Assembly: GCA_022839745.1 (NCBI GenBank)
Contig: JALHJB010000017.1
Location: 1-55,105, forward strand
Length of the DNA: 55,105 nt
Reading direction: 5' to 3'
DNA from: Actinomycetes bacterium
Lineage (GTDB): Bacteria; Actinomycetota; Coriobacteriia; Anaerosomatales; Anaerosomataceae
The notes under the pieces were generated by a model that did not search any database, was not told the origin of the DNA, and saw nothing but the letters and a program-made list of their open reading frames with translations. Positions 31,953 through 40,995 of the stretch are shown one piece after another; the stretch's first letter is position 1; every line of letters starts with the position of its first letter. Made by a program: the position numbers and the translations under genes.

Positions 31953-34598
31953 TCAGGATGCGAGCGCCACCACGAACAGCAGGAGGACCACGAACACGAC
32001 CGCCACATTGGCACTGATGTCTCGTGCATACCGCTGGATCTGCAGGCGCGTCCGAACGATCGTCTCCTCTTTGAGCTGGTGCCCTGGCATCAGGCCCGAC
32101 CGTTCCTGGGAGAACCCGCTCACGGCAAGCCGGAGCAGCTCGACCGCCCACGCCGCTGCCTTCTCGAGCCTGCTGATACCCCGGGCGTGTACCGCGCTCA
32201 GGTCGGATACGTGGGGCAGCGCGCGACGAGCCGTGCCCAGGCTGTCCGCGGCGCGGCCGAGCGTGACCCGTGACGCCGACACCCGCTCGGCCACAAGGAG
32301 GTCCAAACGCTCGCTGCTCAGCAGGGAGTTCACGACGGCGCCCACGTCGCGCGTGATCGACTCACCGCGCTCCCGCCGCGGCGCAAGGGCGTACGCGGCC
32401 TCCGCGATCGGCCGACGAGCCCGGGCGAGCAGGGGGCCCGCTCCAGAGAGCACGGCGAGCGCGTGCTCGAGAGTGCCGTGCCTCACCGCGTCACCCATCA
32501 CGCCCAATCGCTCGCGCATCATCCGGTCGGCGATGTACGCCGCGATCTCACGTACGGCATCCGTGCTGACTTCGCCTGTGCCTGCGCATGAGGCGGCGTG
32601 TACGACTGCCGTGCGGACGGTATCCTGCCGTTCCCGCTCGAGCACGAGATATGCCTCCTGCATCAGGTGCTGATCACGCGCCCCGGGAGCACCGGTGAGC
32701 AGCGTCGTCGTGACCAGTCGCCATTGCCTCCCGAGCCGCTCGGCGGCCGTCCGGTAGGTGGAGCGCGAGAGGCGCAGGGCCCGCGATGTCCGTCCGCGCA
32801 CGGCCTCGTAGGCCCGGTCGATCCCCACGCAGAGCGCTACGAGCCCGTGCGCCGCCTGCCGGTACCACCAGTCGATGCTGAAGTACTGCGGCGCGTGCAG
32901 GTGGAAGAGGTGGAACTTCATTCCCACAAAGAAGAACGTGAAGCCGAGCGCGAACGCGGTTACGACACTCATGACGTCGGCTCCGGAGAGGAACGAGTGC
33001 TCGAGGTAGTGGTCGAGGATGTCGCTGTGCAGGCCCCAGGCGTGCAGGCCGGGCTGGAACACGCCCTTGATGAGCAGTTGCGGGAACCACCCCAGCGCGA
33101 TGATGGCCGTGGCGAGCACGCCCATACCGAGGAGCATCCTCGGCGGCGCATCTTTCACCTCGGGCCCGTACTCCATCTTCGGTCTACCGAGGAACATCAG
33201 CCCGATCAGTTTGATGAACGAACACGCCGTGCCACCACAGGTGACGATGTAGATCTTTTCGGCGACGCCGAGCGAGGCGAGCTCGTGGTACTCCCAGGCC
33301 TCGACGATCGCGTGGTGGATGAGGCACTTGCTCACGAATCCGTTGAAGAGCGGCACGCCGGTGATGCCGGCGGCCGCGATGCACATGAACACGAACGTGA
33401 TCGGCATCTTCTTCCACAGACCGCCCGTGTGGTACAGGTCGAGCGAGTGCGTGCGGTAGTAGACGGCGCCCACACCGAGGAAGAGACACGCCTTGAACAG
33501 TGCGTGGTTCACCACATGGTAGAGGCCGCCCGCCACCCCCATCGCGCCATGTGCGCCGAGGTAGCCCGCCGCGCCGATACCGGCAAGGATGAACCCCATC
33601 TGGCTCACGCTGTGGTAGGCCAGCATGCGCTTGGCGTTGGACTGCTGGAGCGCGAGGAACACGCCGATGAACATCGTCGCGATGCCGATCCAGAGCACCA
33701 CCAACCCGAGTTGCTCGGAGAACTCCCAGAGATGGGACTCGACCTCGGCGCCGATCTCGGGCCGGAAGAGCGCTGTCACCACGCGGAAGATGCCGTACGC
33801 GCCGGCCTTGATCATCACGCCCGAGAGGAGCGCGCTCGCCGGGGCTGGCGCCACCGGGTGCGCGTCGGGCAGCCACACGTGCACCGGCACCATACCGGCC
33901 TTCACGCCGAAGCCGAGGATCAGCAGGATCGCAGCCGCCCAGCGGAGGACCTCATCGCCGTGTCCCGCAGGCAGCGGCTCGAGCGCGCCGCTCCCGCCAA
34001 GCGCGAACGTGAGGAAGATGCCGCCCATGAGCGCGAATCCGCCTACCACGGTCATCCAGAAGTACTTGCCCGCCGCCTTCTTGGCTTCGTCCGTCTCGGT
34101 GTGGATGACGAGCAGGAACGCCACCAGGCCGAGCGCCTCGAAGAACAGGTAGAGCGTCACCAGGTCGCCCGCGAGCACCACACCGAGGTTGGCCGCGAGC
34201 ACCACGAGCGTGGTCGTGTGATAGCGGTCGTGCTTCTTTTCGTGTTTGAGGTAGTCGAGCGAGTGGAGGGTGGCGGCGAACCACACGAAGGACGTGAAGA
34301 TGGCAAAGAGCATCGAGAACGAGTCCACGGTGAACGTGAGCTTGCCGAGGAGCGCGGGCACCACGCTTGTGATGCGGTGATGTTCGGCGATGAGTGGGAT
34401 CAGGCCCGCCGCGCCGAGCAGCGTGATCGCGGTGACGACCACGACGTAGACGTTGCGCACGCCCGGCCAGCGCGTGCCGATCGGGCGGACGAGCGCGGCT
34501 GCCAGAAGCGGGCCGAGCACGAGCGCCGCGGGCAGCGGGCTCGACACGAGGTGCGCCACCTCGCTTACGACTTCTGCCGCATGTCCGGCGTCCATCAT
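31953..34598 (-). CDS. NuoL/MrpA-like antiporter subunit with long C-terminal extension
   Basis: The first 520 or so residues are a complete proton-conducting antiporter-like subunit. The conserved Glu is in FFEALGLVAF, the TM7 Lys in GFGVKAGMVPVHVWLPDAHP, and a second Lys in SGVMIKAGAYG. After FFFVGMKFHLFHLHAPQYF the protein continues for about 300 residues that are mostly soluble, Arg/Ala-rich and helical, and ends in one hydrophobic segment (NVAVVFVVLLLFVVALAS). Known MrpA extensions instead carry MbhD and MbhE membrane domains, which are encoded separately here. It is the last pump gene of the operon, 6 bases after the preceding one. Confidence 0.88.
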   Translation of the reverse strand: MMDAGHAAEVVSEVAHLVSSPLPAALVLGPLLAAALVRPIGTRWPGVRNVYVVVVTAITLLGAAGLIPLIAEHHRITSVVPALLGKLTFTVDSFSMLFAIFTSFVWFAATLHSLDYLKHEKKHDRYHTTTLVVLAANLGVVLAGDLVTLYLFFEALGLVAFLLVIHTETDEAKKAAGKYFWMTVVGGFALMGGIFLTFALGGSGALEPLPAGHGDEVLRWAAAILLILGFGVKAGMVPVHVWLPDAHPVAPAPASALLSGVMIKAGAYGIFRVVTALFRPEIGAEVESHLWEFSEQLGLVVLWIGIATMFIGVFLALQQSNAKRMLAYHSVSQMGFILAGIGAAGYLGAHGAMGVAGGLYHVVNHALFKACLFLGVGAVYYRTHSLDLYHTGGLWKKMPITFVFMCIAAAGITGVPLFNGFVSKCLIHHAIVEAWEYHELASLGVAEKIYIVTCGGTACSFIKLIGLMFLGRPKMEYGPEVKDAPPRMLLGMGVLATAIIALGWFPQLLIKGVFQPGLHAWGLHSDILDHYLEHSFLSGADVMSVVTAFALGFTFFFVGMKFHLFHLHAPQYFSIDWWYRQAAHGLVALCVGIDRAYEAVRGRTSRALRLSRSTYRTAAERLGRQWRLVTTTLLTGAPGARDQHLMQEAYLVLERERQDTVRTAVVHAASCAGTGEVSTDAVREIAAYIADRMMRERLGVMGDAVRHGTLEHALAVLSGAGPLLARARRPIAEAAYALAPRRERGESITRDVGAVVNSLLSSERLDLLVAERVSASRVTLGRAADSLGTARRALPHVSDLSAVHARGISRLEKAAAWAVELLRLAVSGFSQERSGLMPGHQLKEETIVRTRLQIQRYARDISANVAVVFVVLLLFVVALAS

Positions 34599-34604
34599 CC
34601 GCTC

Positions 34605-36104
34605 CTAGTGGAAGAACGCATCTGTGGCCATACGGGCGAGGGCCACGGGCATGCCCGGCAGCGAGGCGCCGATGCCGAGCAGGAGCGTGATCGCTGTCGC
34701 CGCCACGAGCGGCCCGAGCATCGTCGCCGGCGCCTCGCGGCCTTCGGCTACCGTACGGTCCTCGGGCGTGATGACCGGTTCGCGGAAGTACATCCGGTAG
34801 ACGATCGGCAGCAGGTAGATCGCGGCCATCAACGCCCCGCCAAGCAGCACCGCCAGCAGCCACGGCTTCTCGGTCTCGAGCATCCCGAGGCCCAGGTACC
34901 ACTTGCTGGTGAAGCCCGACAGTGGCGGCGTCCCGATCATCCCGAGGCACGCGATGGCGAAGCACGCCGCGGTGATCGGCATGCGCCGTGCGGCGCCGTC
35001 GAGTTGCTGAACGTTATATGCGCCGAGCCGCCGGATGAACAGACCGGCGCACAGGAAGAGTCCGCCTTTCATGAAGGCGTGGTTGGTGATGTGCACGAGG
35101 GCGCCGACCGTAGACTCCGGCCCCAGCAGTGACACGGCGAGGACCACGTAGGCCATCTGGCTGATCGTGGAGTACGCGAGCCGACGCTTGAGATTGTCCT
35201 GGTTGACCGCGAGGGCGGCGGCGAAGAGCACGGTGAATCCCGCAACTCCGGTGACGTACGGCATCACGCCCATCGACGTGAGAAGGCTGGTGCCGAAGAC
35301 CTGGAATACCGTGCGGATGATGCCGAAGCTGCCTGCAGCGACCATGACGCCTGACAGCACGGCCGAGAACGGCGCCGGGGCGGCCGGGTGCGCGTCGGGA
35401 ACCCATCCGTGCAGCGGCACGAGCGCCGCTTTGACTCCGAATCCGCCGAGGAAGCACCAGAAGATGACCTGGAGCATCGAGGGGTCGGTCTCGGGACTCA
35501 GGATGCCGCCCGCCGTGAACGTCTGGACTCCCGCTGAGAAGAACGTCAGCACGATCGCAAGGAGCACGAGCGTGCCGCCGAAGAGGATGTAGACGATGTA
35601 CTTGGTACCGGCAGCCATCGCCTCGGGTGTCTCCTCATGCACCACGAGCGGGTAGGTCAGGATGCTGAACAGTTCGTAGAAGATGAGGAATGTGAGCAGG
35701 TTGCCGGCGTACGCCAGACCCATGGTCCAGGAAAGGCACAGTATGAAGAAGCCGTAGTAGCGACCGAGACGGTGCTCCTCGCGCATGTAGCCGAGCGAGT
35801 ACACGAGTGCGAGCAGCCACAGCACCGCGACGGTCGCGCCAAAGAGCGCTCCGGCGGCGTCGACCCGCAGGTACATCCAGATCTGTGGTGTGAGCTGGAG
35901 GATATAGGTGTCGTACACCGTGCCGCTCGCGACTCCGGCAGCCAGGACCAGCGCCACCGCTGCCACCGCTGCCGCTACGACAAGCAGCAACGCGGCACGC
36001 GCATGCTCTGAGACCCGCTGCGCTGGCACGGTAAGCACCGCTGCGACGATCGGCAGCGCGAACGCGAGCAGTGGAAGTATCGAACGGGTCGCTTCGGTCT
36101 CCAT
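34605..36104 (-). CDS. MrpD/NuoN-like antiporter subunit (third copy)
   Basis: A 499-residue polytopic protein of the proton_antipo_M family with about fourteen helices. The TM5 Glu is in FLIFYELFSILTYP and the TM7 Lys in GFGVKAALVPLHGWVPDAHP. The Lys usual in the next helix is Ala here (SGVMVAAGSFG), unlike its two sister subunits. The N-terminal start is ATG 36104, with GAGGTGG upstream; the frame extends to 36215 but would overlap the preceding gene. It is probably one of the parallel ion channels of the complex. Confidence 0.9.
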   Translation of the reverse strand: METEATRSILPLLAFALPIVAAVLTVPAQRVSEHARAALLLVVAAAVAAVALVLAAGVASGTVYDTYILQLTPQIWMYLRVDAAGALFGATVAVLWLLALVYSLGYMREEHRLGRYYGFFILCLSWTMGLAYAGNLLTFLIFYELFSILTYPLVVHEETPEAMAAGTKYIVYILFGGTLVLLAIVLTFFSAGVQTFTAGGILSPETDPSMLQVIFWCFLGGFGVKAALVPLHGWVPDAHPAAPAPFSAVLSGVMVAAGSFGIIRTVFQVFGTSLLTSMGVMPYVTGVAGFTVLFAAALAVNQDNLKRRLAYSTISQMAYVVLAVSLLGPESTVGALVHITNHAFMKGGLFLCAGLFIRRLGAYNVQQLDGAARRMPITAACFAIACLGMIGTPPLSGFTSKWYLGLGMLETEKPWLLAVLLGGALMAAIYLLPIVYRMYFREPVITPEDRTVAEGREAPATMLGPLVAATAITLLLGIGASLPGMPVALARMATDAFFH

Positions 36105-36115
36105 ACCGACCACCT

Positions 36116-37588
36116 CTACATCCCGAAGACGAACGTCACTGCGGCCTGCGCGAGCGCAAAGGGCATACCCGGCACCGACACGGTCATACCGAGCAGCAGC
36201 ACGTACGCGGCGCACGCGAGCGTGGGACCGAGCATCGTCCAGTGCGCCTCTTGCACGACGACCTCCTCGTGCGGAGCCTTGAAGAACGCCGTGTAGACGA
36301 TGGGCAGCCAGTACGCGGCGTTGAGCAGCGCGCTTCCCAGCATCACGAGCGCGTAGATCCAGCGATCACTCTCAAGCGCGCCGAGCGAGAGGTACCACTT
36401 GGTCACGAATCCCGCGAAGAGTGGTATGCCGATGAAACTGAGTGCTGCCACCGTGAATGCGCCCATCGTGTAGGGCATCCGGTAGCCGATGCCCGCGAGC
36501 TCGTGGATCGTCGTCTTGCCAGTCGTACGCTGGATAGAGCCTGCAACGAAGAACATCGTGATCTTGGCGAAGGCCTGGTTGGCGATGTGGACGATCGCCG
36601 CCGTGGCGGCGAGCGGCGACAGGAGCGCTGCCCCGAGCACGATGTACGAGAGCTGGCTGATCGTGGAGAACGCGAGTCGCCGCTTGAAGTTGTCCTGGAA
36701 GATGGCGATTATCGATGCGGTTACGATGGTCACAGCCGCGAGCGCGGCAAGCCAGTCGCACACCCCCAGCTCGCGCAGCAGCTCCACGCCGAACACGTTG
36801 TAGATGGTGCGCAGCACACCGAACGCGCCCACTTTCACAACCGCGACCGCGTGGAGGAGCGCGCTCACCGGTGTGGGCGCCACCATGGCTGTCGGCAGCC
36901 AGCCGTGCAGCGGCATGATCGCCGCCTTCACGCCGAATCCCGCGATGAGGCACACGAAGAGCGCGGTGAGGGTCGTCCGACCGGCCTCCATGGAGAGGAT
37001 GCCCGGCTGTGAGAGCGTCATCGTGCCTGCAAGCTGATAGGTCCAGATCGATCCAAGCAGCACGAACGCGCCACCGGTGAGCGTATAGACGAGATATGTG
37101 CGCCCGGCTCGCATCGCCTCAGGGGTCTCGTCGTGGATGACGAGCGGGTACGTGCAGATGGTGAGCGTCTCGTAGAAGAGGAACATGGTGAGCAGGTTCT
37201 CGGCGAACGCCACACCGACGGTGGTCGAGACGCAGAGCGCGAAGAACCCGAAGAACCGCCGGCGGTTGGGTTCGCGCTCCATGTAGCCGATCGCATAGAC
37301 GGTCGTGAAGAGCCACAGTGTCGAGGAGACCACAGAGAAGAACATCCCGAGGGCGTCTGCGCGGAACGCGAGCCCGACGCCCGGCGTGAATTCCACCAGG
37401 TCGAACGTGTAGACCACGCCCCGGAGTGACCCGGGCAACATCGACATGACGATGCCGAGCTTCGCGAGCGCAGCCGACACGCTCCAGAATCGACGCCAGA
37501 ACGTGTTGTCGGCGGCAGCGAACACCAGCGCACCGCACAGAAGAGATATCGCGGGAGCCAGGGCGACCCGTGCGTCCACGACTTCCAT
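36116..37588 (-). CDS. MrpD/NuoM-like antiporter subunit (second copy)
   Basis: A 490-residue member of the same family. The conserved Glu lies in FLFYETLTICTYPLV, the TM7 Lys in GFGVKAAIMPLHGWLPTAMV, and the second Lys in AVAVVKVGAFG. The WLPTAMVAPTPVSALLHA segment is closer to NuoL than that of the neighbours. Its ATG directly abuts the stop codon of the preceding gene, and the ribosome-binding site GGAGGTGG lies inside that gene, so translation is probably coupled. Confidence 0.92.
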   Translation of the reverse strand: MEVVDARVALAPAISLLCGALVFAAADNTFWRRFWSVSAALAKLGIVMSMLPGSLRGVVYTFDLVEFTPGVGLAFRADALGMFFSVVSSTLWLFTTVYAIGYMEREPNRRRFFGFFALCVSTTVGVAFAENLLTMFLFYETLTICTYPLVIHDETPEAMRAGRTYLVYTLTGGAFVLLGSIWTYQLAGTMTLSQPGILSMEAGRTTLTALFVCLIAGFGVKAAIMPLHGWLPTAMVAPTPVSALLHAVAVVKVGAFGVLRTIYNVFGVELLRELGVCDWLAALAAVTIVTASIIAIFQDNFKRRLAFSTISQLSYIVLGAALLSPLAATAAIVHIANQAFAKITMFFVAGSIQRTTGKTTIHELAGIGYRMPYTMGAFTVAALSFIGIPLFAGFVTKWYLSLGALESDRWIYALVMLGSALLNAAYWLPIVYTAFFKAPHEEVVVQEAHWTMLGPTLACAAYVLLLGMTVSVPGMPFALAQAAVTFVFGM

Positions 37589-39079
37589 CTAGCCACCTCC
37601 TAGCGGAGCGAGCAGGCGTGTCACCGCAGGTTCGATGAAGCTCAGTGGGAGCCTCCCGAGCACACCCATGACCAGGCAAAGCGCGGCAAGGATGAGCACG
37701 GGCACGAGCATGGTGGCAGGCGCCTCGTGGACGGCGGGGGCTCCTGCCTCCTGCGGCTTGCGGAAGTAGAAGGCGTTCACCATGCGGATGTAGTAGACGA
37801 AGATCAGCAGTGCGCCGAAGACGAGCGCCACCGCAAAGAGAGGCTCCCCTGCCTGCATCGCACCAAGCGCGATGTACCACTTGCACAGGAAGCCAGCTGT
37901 CGGTGGGATCCCAACGATCGATATCGCGCCGATGGAGACGGCAGCTGTGGTGAGGGGCATCGACCGGCCGACTCCCGCAAGACCGGTCAGCGTGCGCCGT
38001 CCTGTCTGGTGGATGAGCGCTCCCGCGCCCAGGAAGAGCGTTGCTTTGATAAGCGCGTGGTTGAACACATGCACGCTTGCACCGATGAGCGAATAGGGGG
38101 ATGCCAGTCCGAGTCCCATGACGATGTAACCGATGTTCGAGATGGTGGAGTAGGCGAGCATCATCTTGATGTCGTCCTGGAACACTGCGAAGAACGCACC
38201 CATGACGATCGAGATCGCCCCGAGCCAGGTGAGCATGAGGTTCAGACCGCTGAGGTCGATCGCCCCCGAGCCGTAGGCGATCTGGTACACCCGTAGCATG
38301 CCGAGAATGCCGACCTTGACGACGAGCCCCGACAGTACTGCCGATACGGGGCTCGGGGCGATCGCGTGCGCATCGGGCAGCCAGATGTGCAGGGGGAAGA
38401 GCGCCGACTTCACCATGAATCCGAGGGTGAGCGCTGCGAATGCAAGCACGAGCGGCGCCTCCGCCGACCCGGCGAGCCGACCGGTGACATCAGCCATGTT
38501 GAGCGACCCGGTGAGCGCGTAAAGCAGGCCCACGCCGAACAGGATCGAGAGCGACGATACCGCCCCCATGACCAGGTACTTGAACGCTGCCATTTCGGCA
38601 GTCTTCTCGCCGCTGATAGCGACGAGCGCGTAGGCCGAGAGTGAGAGGATCTCCATGAAGACGTACAGGTTGAACAGATCTCCGGTGACGATGAAGCCGA
38701 TCATGCCGGTCATGTTGAGCAGTAGGAGCGTGTAGTAGTAGGGGATGCGCCCGGGTGCAAGGGCATCACGTGCGTAGTGTCGCGAGAAGATCACAGCGAG
38801 CAGACCCAGCAGGCAGACGACCGCGACGAAAGCGCTGAACTCATCGAAACGCAGCTCGATGCCGTACGGTGCGACCCACCCTCCAACGACGTAGGAGAAC
38901 GGTCCTTCGTCGAGGACGCGCATGATGAGTGCTCCGGCCATCGCACTCGTAAGAAGCATCGTGCCGAGCGCCCATTCCCACGATCGTCTTCCGCTGGCAT
39001 CGCTTACCGCTGGTGTGAGGACCGCACCGACGAGGGGGGTGAGCACGAAGAGCACGAGCAGCGGAGGCCACGAGGTCAT
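37589..39079 (-). CDS. MrpD/NuoN-like antiporter subunit (first copy)
   Basis: A 496-residue proton_antipo_M protein. The TM5 Glu is in FNLYVFMEILSLSAYALV, the TM7 Lys in GFMVKSALFPLHIWLPDAHA, and the second Lys in SGLVVKVGILG. Of the three D-type copies it looks closest to bona fide MrpD/MbhH, and it occupies the usual mrpD position directly after mrpC. It starts 1 base after the mrpC-like stop. Confidence 0.93.
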   Translation of the reverse strand: MTSWPPLLVLFVLTPLVGAVLTPAVSDASGRRSWEWALGTMLLTSAMAGALIMRVLDEGPFSYVVGGWVAPYGIELRFDEFSAFVAVVCLLGLLAVIFSRHYARDALAPGRIPYYYTLLLLNMTGMIGFIVTGDLFNLYVFMEILSLSAYALVAISGEKTAEMAAFKYLVMGAVSSLSILFGVGLLYALTGSLNMADVTGRLAGSAEAPLVLAFAALTLGFMVKSALFPLHIWLPDAHAIAPSPVSAVLSGLVVKVGILGMLRVYQIAYGSGAIDLSGLNLMLTWLGAISIVMGAFFAVFQDDIKMMLAYSTISNIGYIVMGLGLASPYSLIGASVHVFNHALIKATLFLGAGALIHQTGRRTLTGLAGVGRSMPLTTAAVSIGAISIVGIPPTAGFLCKWYIALGAMQAGEPLFAVALVFGALLIFVYYIRMVNAFYFRKPQEAGAPAVHEAPATMLVPVLILAALCLVMGVLGRLPLSFIEPAVTRLLAPLGGG

Positions 39080-39080
39080 C

Positions 39081-39434
39081 TCACTCGGCCTCCCTCAGCT
39101 CATCGGCTTCGATGGTGCCGCACTGCCGCCATATCCGGATCACGAGTGAAAGGGCGAGGGCTGTGGTGCTCACGGCCACCACGATCCCGGTCAGGATGAG
39201 CGCCTGGGGCAAAGGGTTGATGAACGGCTTCGCGGCGCCCTCGCCCATGATCGGCGCGTTGCCCCCGTCGACCACGCCGAGCGCCACGATGAACGCGAAG
39301 ATCGCGGTCTCCATGATGTTGAGGCCCATGAACTTCTTGATCAGGTTGTTGCGTGTTATGACCGCATACAGCCCGATGCAGAACAGGACCATCGAGGCTG
39401 CGTAGTCCAGGTTGTCCCAGAGGAGGTCGATCAT
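39081..39434 (-). CDS. mnhC: MrpC/NuoK-like subunit
   Basis: A 117-residue protein with three helices, homologous to MrpC, MbhG and NuoK. Typical stretches are LYAVITRNNLIKKFMGLNIME and NPLPQALILTGIVVAVSTTA. The first includes the conserved GLNIME motif; the second carries the PQALILTGIVI-like signature. The gene overlaps mnhB by four bases. In complex I the NuoK Glu residues lie in the proton path; here a Glu is present in the ME of the second helix. Confidence 0.94.
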   Translation of the reverse strand: MIDLLWDNLDYAASMVLFCIGLYAVITRNNLIKKFMGLNIMETAIFAFIVALGVVDGGNAPIMGEGAAKPFINPLPQALILTGIVVAVSTTALALSLVIRIWRQCGTIEADELREAE

Positions 39435-40147
39435 TGCCGGCCCCCCATCAGTCTGAAGACGCGCGCGAAGACCACGGCACCACCGATGCCGATCCCGGCT
39501 TCGATCAGCACGAGCATCGCCTCGGCAAAGCCCCGTAGCTTCTCGTCGCGCGGGAAGAACAGGTAGTCGCCCCAGATGAACAATCCAGCGAGTCCCACGG
39601 CGACGAAGGTGAGGGGCGCAATCACCTGGATGACCCGGAGCGAGCGCTGCGGGAGAAGTCGTGAGGACTCGCGCTCACCCAGAACGAGCGTGAGTGCGAT
39701 GGCGAGTGCGCCGAGCATCGTGCCGCCCTGGAAGCCGCCTCCCGGAGTCACATGGCCGTTCAGGATGACGTAGACCGCGAACACGAGGATGAATGGTGCC
39801 AACACCCGCACGATGAAGCGGACGACCACACTCGGCGCCACGTGTATGACCTCGGCATCGGGCTGTGTTCCGGTGTCCTGCACCCCTGTCAGCACTGCGA
39901 TCACCGCCATGAGCGCAGTGACGATCACCGTGACCTCGCCGTTGGTGTCGAATCCTCGGTAGTTGAGGATGATGCTCGTGACGATGTTCTCTGAGCCGGT
40001 CTCCTCGGACCCGTTCTCCAGGTAGTAGGCGCCCACGTGCGTATATGCGGGCGTGTCCGGTGATCCATGAGGCGGGAGGTCCGCCACGGCGTTCAGCAGT
40101 ACGGCTGCGAGCGCGACCAGCAACACGAGTGTGAGGGCGCGCTTCAC
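39431..40147 (-). CDS. mnhB: MrpB-like subunit fused to an MbhE-like N-terminal domain
   Basis: A 238-residue protein. Residues 1-95 resemble the MbhE part of MrpA C termini, including ILNYRGFDTNGEVTVIV. The remainder is an MnhB domain with NGHVTPGGGFQGG, the family hallmark. The MbhE-MrpB fusion, together with a separate MbhD-like gene, replaces the long C terminus that MrpA has in Bacillus. It overlaps mnhC by four bases and follows the MbhD-like gene by one. Confidence 0.93.
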   Translation of the reverse strand: MKRALTLVLLVALAAVLLNAVADLPPHGSPDTPAYTHVGAYYLENGSEETGSENIVTSIILNYRGFDTNGEVTVIVTALMAVIAVLTGVQDTGTQPDAEVIHVAPSVVVRFIVRVLAPFILVFAVYVILNGHVTPGGGFQGGTMLGALAIALTLVLGERESSRLLPQRSLRVIQVIAPLTFVAVGLAGLFIWGDYLFFPRDEKLRGFAEAMLVLIEAGIGIGGAVVFARVFRLMGGRQ

Positions 40148-40148
40148 C

Positions 40149-40391
40149 TCAGCGCTCCCTTCTCGTCGTGCGGCCGATCGTCACCAGGAACAGCACGGTC
40201 GTGATCCCGGCGCCCACTGCTGCCTCGGTCATCGCGACATCCGGTGCTCCCCGATGAAGCCACAGCAGGCACATCATGAGCGAGTACGTGGAGAACACGA
40301 TGGCTGCCGCGAGGAGGTCCTTCAGCCGGATGACCGCGATCGCGGAGGCGATAAGCAGCGCGATGAGCATGATGTCGAAGGCGCGGCTCAC
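40149..40391 (-). CDS. MbhD-like subunit (DUF4040)
   Basis: An 80-residue protein with three helices, corresponding to MbhD or to the DUF4040 segment of MrpA. Key stretches are VIRLKDLLAAAIVFSTYSLM and APDVAMTEAAVGAGITTVLF. The TEAAVG motif is conserved in the family. It overlaps the mnhG stop by four bases. Confidence 0.9.
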   Translation of the reverse strand: MSRAFDIMLIALLIASAIAVIRLKDLLAAAIVFSTYSLMMCLLWLHRGAPDVAMTEAAVGAGITTVLFLVTIGRTTRRER

Positions 40392-40720
40392 GGGCGCATC
40401 ACCCGACCCGTCACCGGCAAGAGGCCGGTCCGGTACGCTGCGCGTGCGAGCGCATGGGCCGTCGTCGGGCTCGAGAGCAGGACGAGTCCGACGAGCACGA
40501 TCAGCTTGAGGGCGTCGGGCTCAGGAGCCCGGAGTAGCGCGAGCGCGAGCAGGATCGATCCTGCTCCGACCGTATCGCACTTGGTGGCGGCATGCGTGCG
40601 TGCGTAGAAGTCGGGGAAGCGCAGCATCCCGAGGGTGCCGACGAGGAAGAAGAACGCCCCGACACCACACAGCGCCACTGCAAGTGCGTCCCGCGCAGCC
40701 TCGAAGACCGTCACTCCCAC
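40388..40720 (-). CDS. mnhG: MrpG-like subunit
   Basis: A 110-residue membrane protein with the MnhG/PhaG signature LGMLRFPDFYARTHAATKCD and three helices. The start is GTG 40720, inside the end of mnhF, giving a 10-base overlap. Mrp function in Bacillus requires all small subunits including MrpG. Confidence 0.94.
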   Translation of the reverse strand: MGVTVFEAARDALAVALCGVGAFFFLVGTLGMLRFPDFYARTHAATKCDTVGAGSILLALALLRAPEPDALKLIVLVGLVLLSSPTTAHALARAAYRTGLLPVTGRVMRP

Positions 40721-40986
40721 TCACCTCGCAAGCGGCCGGTCTCGACGAGGCGCCCGGCCGCGATGGTCACGATGAAGTTGAGCAGCCCGTAGACCAGCGC
40801 AACATCGACGAAGAGACTGCGATCGAACACGAAGGAGAGCAGGCACAGGACGACGAGCGTCTTGGTACCGACGACGTTCACGGCGAGCAGGCGGTCGGCC
40901 GCCGTCGGACCAAGATAGGCGCGTAGCAGGCACAGCGAAGCGTTCGCCAGCAAGAACACGGCGAGCCCCCATAAGAAGGCTGTCAT
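40711..40986 (-). CDS. mnhF: MrpF-like subunit
   Basis: A 91-residue membrane protein with the MnhF/PhaF pattern: RAYLGPTAADRLLAVNVVGT, followed by FVDVALVYGLLNFIVTI. It begins 9 bases after the mnhE stop and overlaps mnhG at its end. Confidence 0.93.
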   Translation of the reverse strand: MTAFLWGLAVFLLANASLCLLRAYLGPTAADRLLAVNVVGTKTLVVLCLLSFVFDRSLFVDVALVYGLLNFIVTIAAGRLVETGRLRGEWE

Positions 40987-40995
40987 GGCGATCGC

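Noticed and set aside
32598..35132. An 844-codon open frame on the plus strand opposite the antiporter genes
   Set aside because: Its translation is full of Arg, His and Glu with no domain, while the minus-strand frame there encodes clear antiporter subunits. It is a shadow caused by codon bias.
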